Of a stretch of 64,000 bases of DNA, positions 61,796 through 64,000 are shown piece after piece. Where the stretch lies: positions 1 to 64,000 of the forward strand of contig JAFGCO010000070.1 of NCBI GenBank assembly GCA_016932575.1, in the 5' to 3' direction. Made by a program: the position numbers and the translations under genes. This stretch comes from a bacterium (GTDB taxonomy: Bacteria; Zhuqueibacterota; QNDG01; JAFGCO01). How positions within the stretch are numbered: position 1 is the first letter of the stretch; every line of letters starts with the position of its first letter. Under the pieces are notes generated by a model. That model worked only from the letters and a program-made list of their open reading frames with translations. It searched no databases and was not told the origin of the DNA.

Positions 61796-64000
61796 ATGAT
61801 CAAAGAGACCATCCAATCATTCTTTGGATATCCGCTTGTGCTTTAATGATGCAATCTGTTCTGCTGTCCTCTGAAGAGCATCCCCATCGTGAAATACAGT
61901 ATCTCTCTGGCAAGGATAATATGCATACCGTGACCTGGGATTTTTATTGTACAGGTGGAAGAAAAAGCGGATTCTGGACCGAAATTGAAGTACCTTCCCA
62001 CTGGGAACAGCAGGGATTCGGGCGTTATAACTATGGCCGGGATTATCATACGTATGGAAAAAAGTTTAAGTATTCCGATGAACAGGGCTTATACAGGTAT
62101 GTGTTCATGGTGCCCGAGTCCTGGAAAAACAGAATCGTCAATATTGTATTTGAAGGTTCCATGACAGACACGGAAGTCAGAATAAACGGTCAACTGGCCG
62201 GTGAAATTCATCAGGGCGCTTTTTATCGTTTTCAATATAATATTTCGGATTTATTGAGATATGGAACGAAAAATCGGTTACAGGTTACAGTGAGTAAAGT
62301 GTCGGCAAATCCTTCTGTCAATCATGCCGAGCGCCGGGCAGATTACTGGATATTTGGCGGAATATTCCGTCCCGTCTATCTGGAATCCTTCCCCTGTGAG
62401 CATATCGAACGTGTCGCTATTTCGGCAGGGGCTGATGGTTTTTTCAGTATGGATGTATTACCCAAAAATCTCAAAGGAGAGCGTACCCTTTATGCGCAGA
62501 TTATTGATGTGTCTGGTGCTGTTGTCGCTGATTGTCAGGCCCATGCCAGTCCTGAAGATTCTCTGATCACTCTGAAAACCGAGGTTAAAAATCCGTTACT
62601 ATGGACGCCTGAAACCCCGGTTTTGTATCATGTGCATGTTTTTCTGAAAGAGAAAGGCCAGGTTCAATACCATACAATAGAAAAATTCGGATTCAGAACC
62701 ATTGAAATTCGAAAGGCCGACGGTATTTATGTCAATGGAATCCGGGTGAAGATGAAAGGGATTAACCGCCACGTGCTTTGGCCGGAAACCGGACGCTGTA
62801 TCAGTCCGGAAATCGATCGGACAGATGTTCAGCTTATCAAAGCCATGAATATGAATGCTGTCCGCTGCTCTCATTATCCCCCGGACAAATCATTTCTGGA
62901 TTGTTGTGATTCTCTGGGATTGTTTGTCGTGGATGAGCTGGCCGGCTGGCATCAAGCCTATGACACTTCGGTTGGGGAAAAACTGGTCAAAGAAATGGTG
63001 ACTCGTGATGTAAACCATCCCTCGGTTATTTTCTGGAGCAACGGCAATGAAGGTGGAACCAACAAGGCGCTCGATGATGATTTTTATCAGTATGATCCCT
63101 CAAAACGGCCTGTCATTCACTGTCACCATCGGCGGGGAAAGGGTTACAATGGGATTGATACCAATCATTATGAAAACTATGCCGGTTCAAAAAAATTACT
63201 GAAGGGGCCGATGATTTACATGCCCACAGAGTTCTTACATGGCCAAAATGACGGCGGTATGGGAGCTGCTCTTTATGATTACTGGGAGATGTTTTGGAAT
63301 TCGGATCTTTCAGGCGGCGGCTTTCTCTGGGCCTTTGTTGATGAAGGAATCGTAAGAACCGATTTTAGTGGAGTGGTGGATGTGAACCGGGTCAATGCAC
63401 CGGACGGTGTTCTGGGACCGCATCGGGAAAAAGAAGGCAGTTTTTATGCGATTCAGGAGATATTTTCTCCTGTTATTGTTCGGTTCGAACCATTGTCCGG
63501 AGATGAAACGGTTCAATTATTTTTGGAGAACCGCTATCATTTTACTTCTCTGAATCAGTGTACATTTCAATGGCAGCTGATCAATTTTCGCCGGCCCGCT
63601 GATTGCAATGCCGGATATCGTATCATGAACAAGGGTACGGCTTCCGGACCGGATGTTCCGCCTTCGGCCACTGGGAAACTCGTTTTGGATCTACCGTCTG
63701 ACTGGAAGCATTATGATGCACTCAGGGTGGAGGTCAGGGATCCTTTTTATCATTCTGTAATCAGCCAAACCCTGAAAATCAAAAATCAGCGCAGTATGGT
63801 GAATGAACTGGTCAATATTGAAAAGGGTGAAGTTGAAGTAACAGAGGAGGAGGGGCGGATTAGTCTGAAAGCGAATGGAATCAGGGTGACATTCAATCAT
63901 AAAGACGGTACCTTGTCTAATCTGCGAAATGATTACAGTGAGCCGCTTTCGTTCAGCAACGGACCGGTCCTGGTGAGCGGAAAGGCTGATTTTGTTAAGA
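61792..64000 (+). CDS. GH2 beta-galactosidase-type enzyme (3' truncated)
   Basis: 736 residues are visible; the gene runs past the right edge. ATG 61792 overlaps the GH106 stop (ATGA). A short signal (IILWISACALMMQSVLLSS) is followed by the sugar-binding domain (TEIEVPSHWEQQGFGRYNYG, TDTEVRINGQLAG), an Ig-like domain and the barrel. The catalytic pair is Glu420 in WSNGNEGG (acid/base) and Glu480 in MPTEFLHG (nucleophile). GINRHV and VRCSHYPPDKSFLD are family motifs. The last visible part enters the beta-galactosidase small-chain region (DGTLSNLRND). Removal of terminal beta-galactose or beta-glucuronate from pectic side chains is expected. Confidence 0.9.
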   Translation, partial: MNDQRDHPIILWISACALMMQSVLLSSEEHPHREIQYLSGKDNMHTVTWDFYCTGGRKSGFWTEIEVPSHWEQQGFGRYNYGRDYHTYGKKFKYSDEQGLYRYVFMVPESWKNRIVNIVFEGSMTDTEVRINGQLAGEIHQGAFYRFQYNISDLLRYGTKNRLQVTVSKVSANPSVNHAERRADYWIFGGIFRPVYLESFPCEHIERVAISAGADGFFSMDVLPKNLKGERTLYAQIIDVSGAVVADCQAHASPEDSLITLKTEVKNPLLWTPETPVLYHVHVFLKEKGQVQYHTIEKFGFRTIEIRKADGIYVNGIRVKMKGINRHVLWPETGRCISPEIDRTDVQLIKAMNMNAVRCSHYPPDKSFLDCCDSLGLFVVDELAGWHQAYDTSVGEKLVKEMVTRDVNHPSVIFWSNGNEGGTNKALDDDFYQYDPSKRPVIHCHHRRGKGYNGIDTNHYENYAGSKKLLKGPMIYMPTEFLHGQNDGGMGAALYDYWEMFWNSDLSGGGFLWAFVDEGIVRTDFSGVVDVNRVNAPDGVLGPHREKEGSFYAIQEIFSPVIVRFEPLSGDETVQLFLENRYHFTSLNQCTFQWQLINFRRPADCNAGYRIMNKGTASGPDVPPSATGKLVLDLPSDWKHYDALRVEVRDPFYHSVISQTLKIKNQRSMVNELVNIEKGEVEVTEEEGRISLKANGIRVTFNHKDGTLSNLRNDYSEPLSFSNGPVLVSGKADFVK

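Noticed and set aside
1-64000. Recent horizontal insertion or mobile island
   Set aside because: I see no integrase, transposase, tRNA or terminal repeat, and base composition looks even except in the regulatory gap.

Overview
The window is a single dense carbohydrate-degradation locus of about 64 kb. I read 35 protein genes, all on the + strand except one AraC-type regulator. The first and last genes run off the edges. I found no rRNA, tRNA, CRISPR array, insertion sequence or phage gene. The cell is Gram-negative: there is a TonB-dependent receptor, a PorV-like outer-membrane protein and many signal peptides. Ten proteins end in a type IX secretion (T9SS) type A C-terminal domain (CTD) of the 'YPNPFN ... 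SGxYxxxL ... KMxLLK' kind, and an eleventh has a divergent version. With no SusC/SusD pair, this points to the FCB group outside classical Bacteroidia (KSB1, Calditrichota or Ignavibacteria-like). That placement is inference; no marker gene is present.

Layout. (1) 1-4058: three CTD-tagged secreted proteins of unknown function, one with tandem repeats of about 230 residues. (2) 4144-11358: GH105, GH28, a multidomain PL1 pectate lyase and GH43, closed by a strong hairpin terminator. (3) 11460-24869: two divergent CE8 esterases, two more GH105 (one CTD-tagged), KDPG aldolase, a second GH28, an unassigned six-hairpin glycosidase, a GH43-like protein and a LamG protein. (4) 24901-39531: a GH140-like apiosidase, a UPF0718-type permease, a DUF362-CTD protein, GH115, GH127, GH51 and a second PL1. 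(5) 39637-41433: a sugar-binding protein without a signal peptide facing an AraC regulator, then a 495-bp AT-rich regulatory gap. (6) 41929-51308: TonB receptor, a 1146-residue exported protein, a PorV-like protein and a SurA-like lipoprotein. (7) 51524-64000: a carbohydrate-binding-like CTD protein, a GH43-like/GH29 fusion, GH31, a fourth GH105, L-rhamnose mutarotase, GH106 and a truncated GH2.

The enzyme set fits pectin: homogalacturonan (PL1, CE8, GH28, GH105), rhamnogalacturonan backbone (GH105, GH106, RhaM), arabinan and galactan side chains (GH43, GH51, GH127, GH2), and decorations of the kind found on RG-II or arabinogalactan (GH140, GH29, GH115). Both PL1 lyases, one CE8 and one GH105 carry the sorting domain, so they are probably exported through the outer membrane. 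Most exo-acting glycosidases have only a signal peptide or lipobox and are probably periplasmic. Uptake would go through the TonB receptor. Only two cytosolic sugar steps are encoded here (KDPG aldolase and rhamnose mutarotase); the rest of uronate and rhamnose catabolism must lie elsewhere.

The points I would look at first are the TonB/1146-residue/PorV/SurA-like cassette, the split XylR-like regulator pair with three in-phase 10-bp repeats upstream of the receptor, the CE8 paralogues with altered active-site residues, and a GH43-like/GH29 fusion whose signal peptide lies upstream of any ATG, GTG or TTG.
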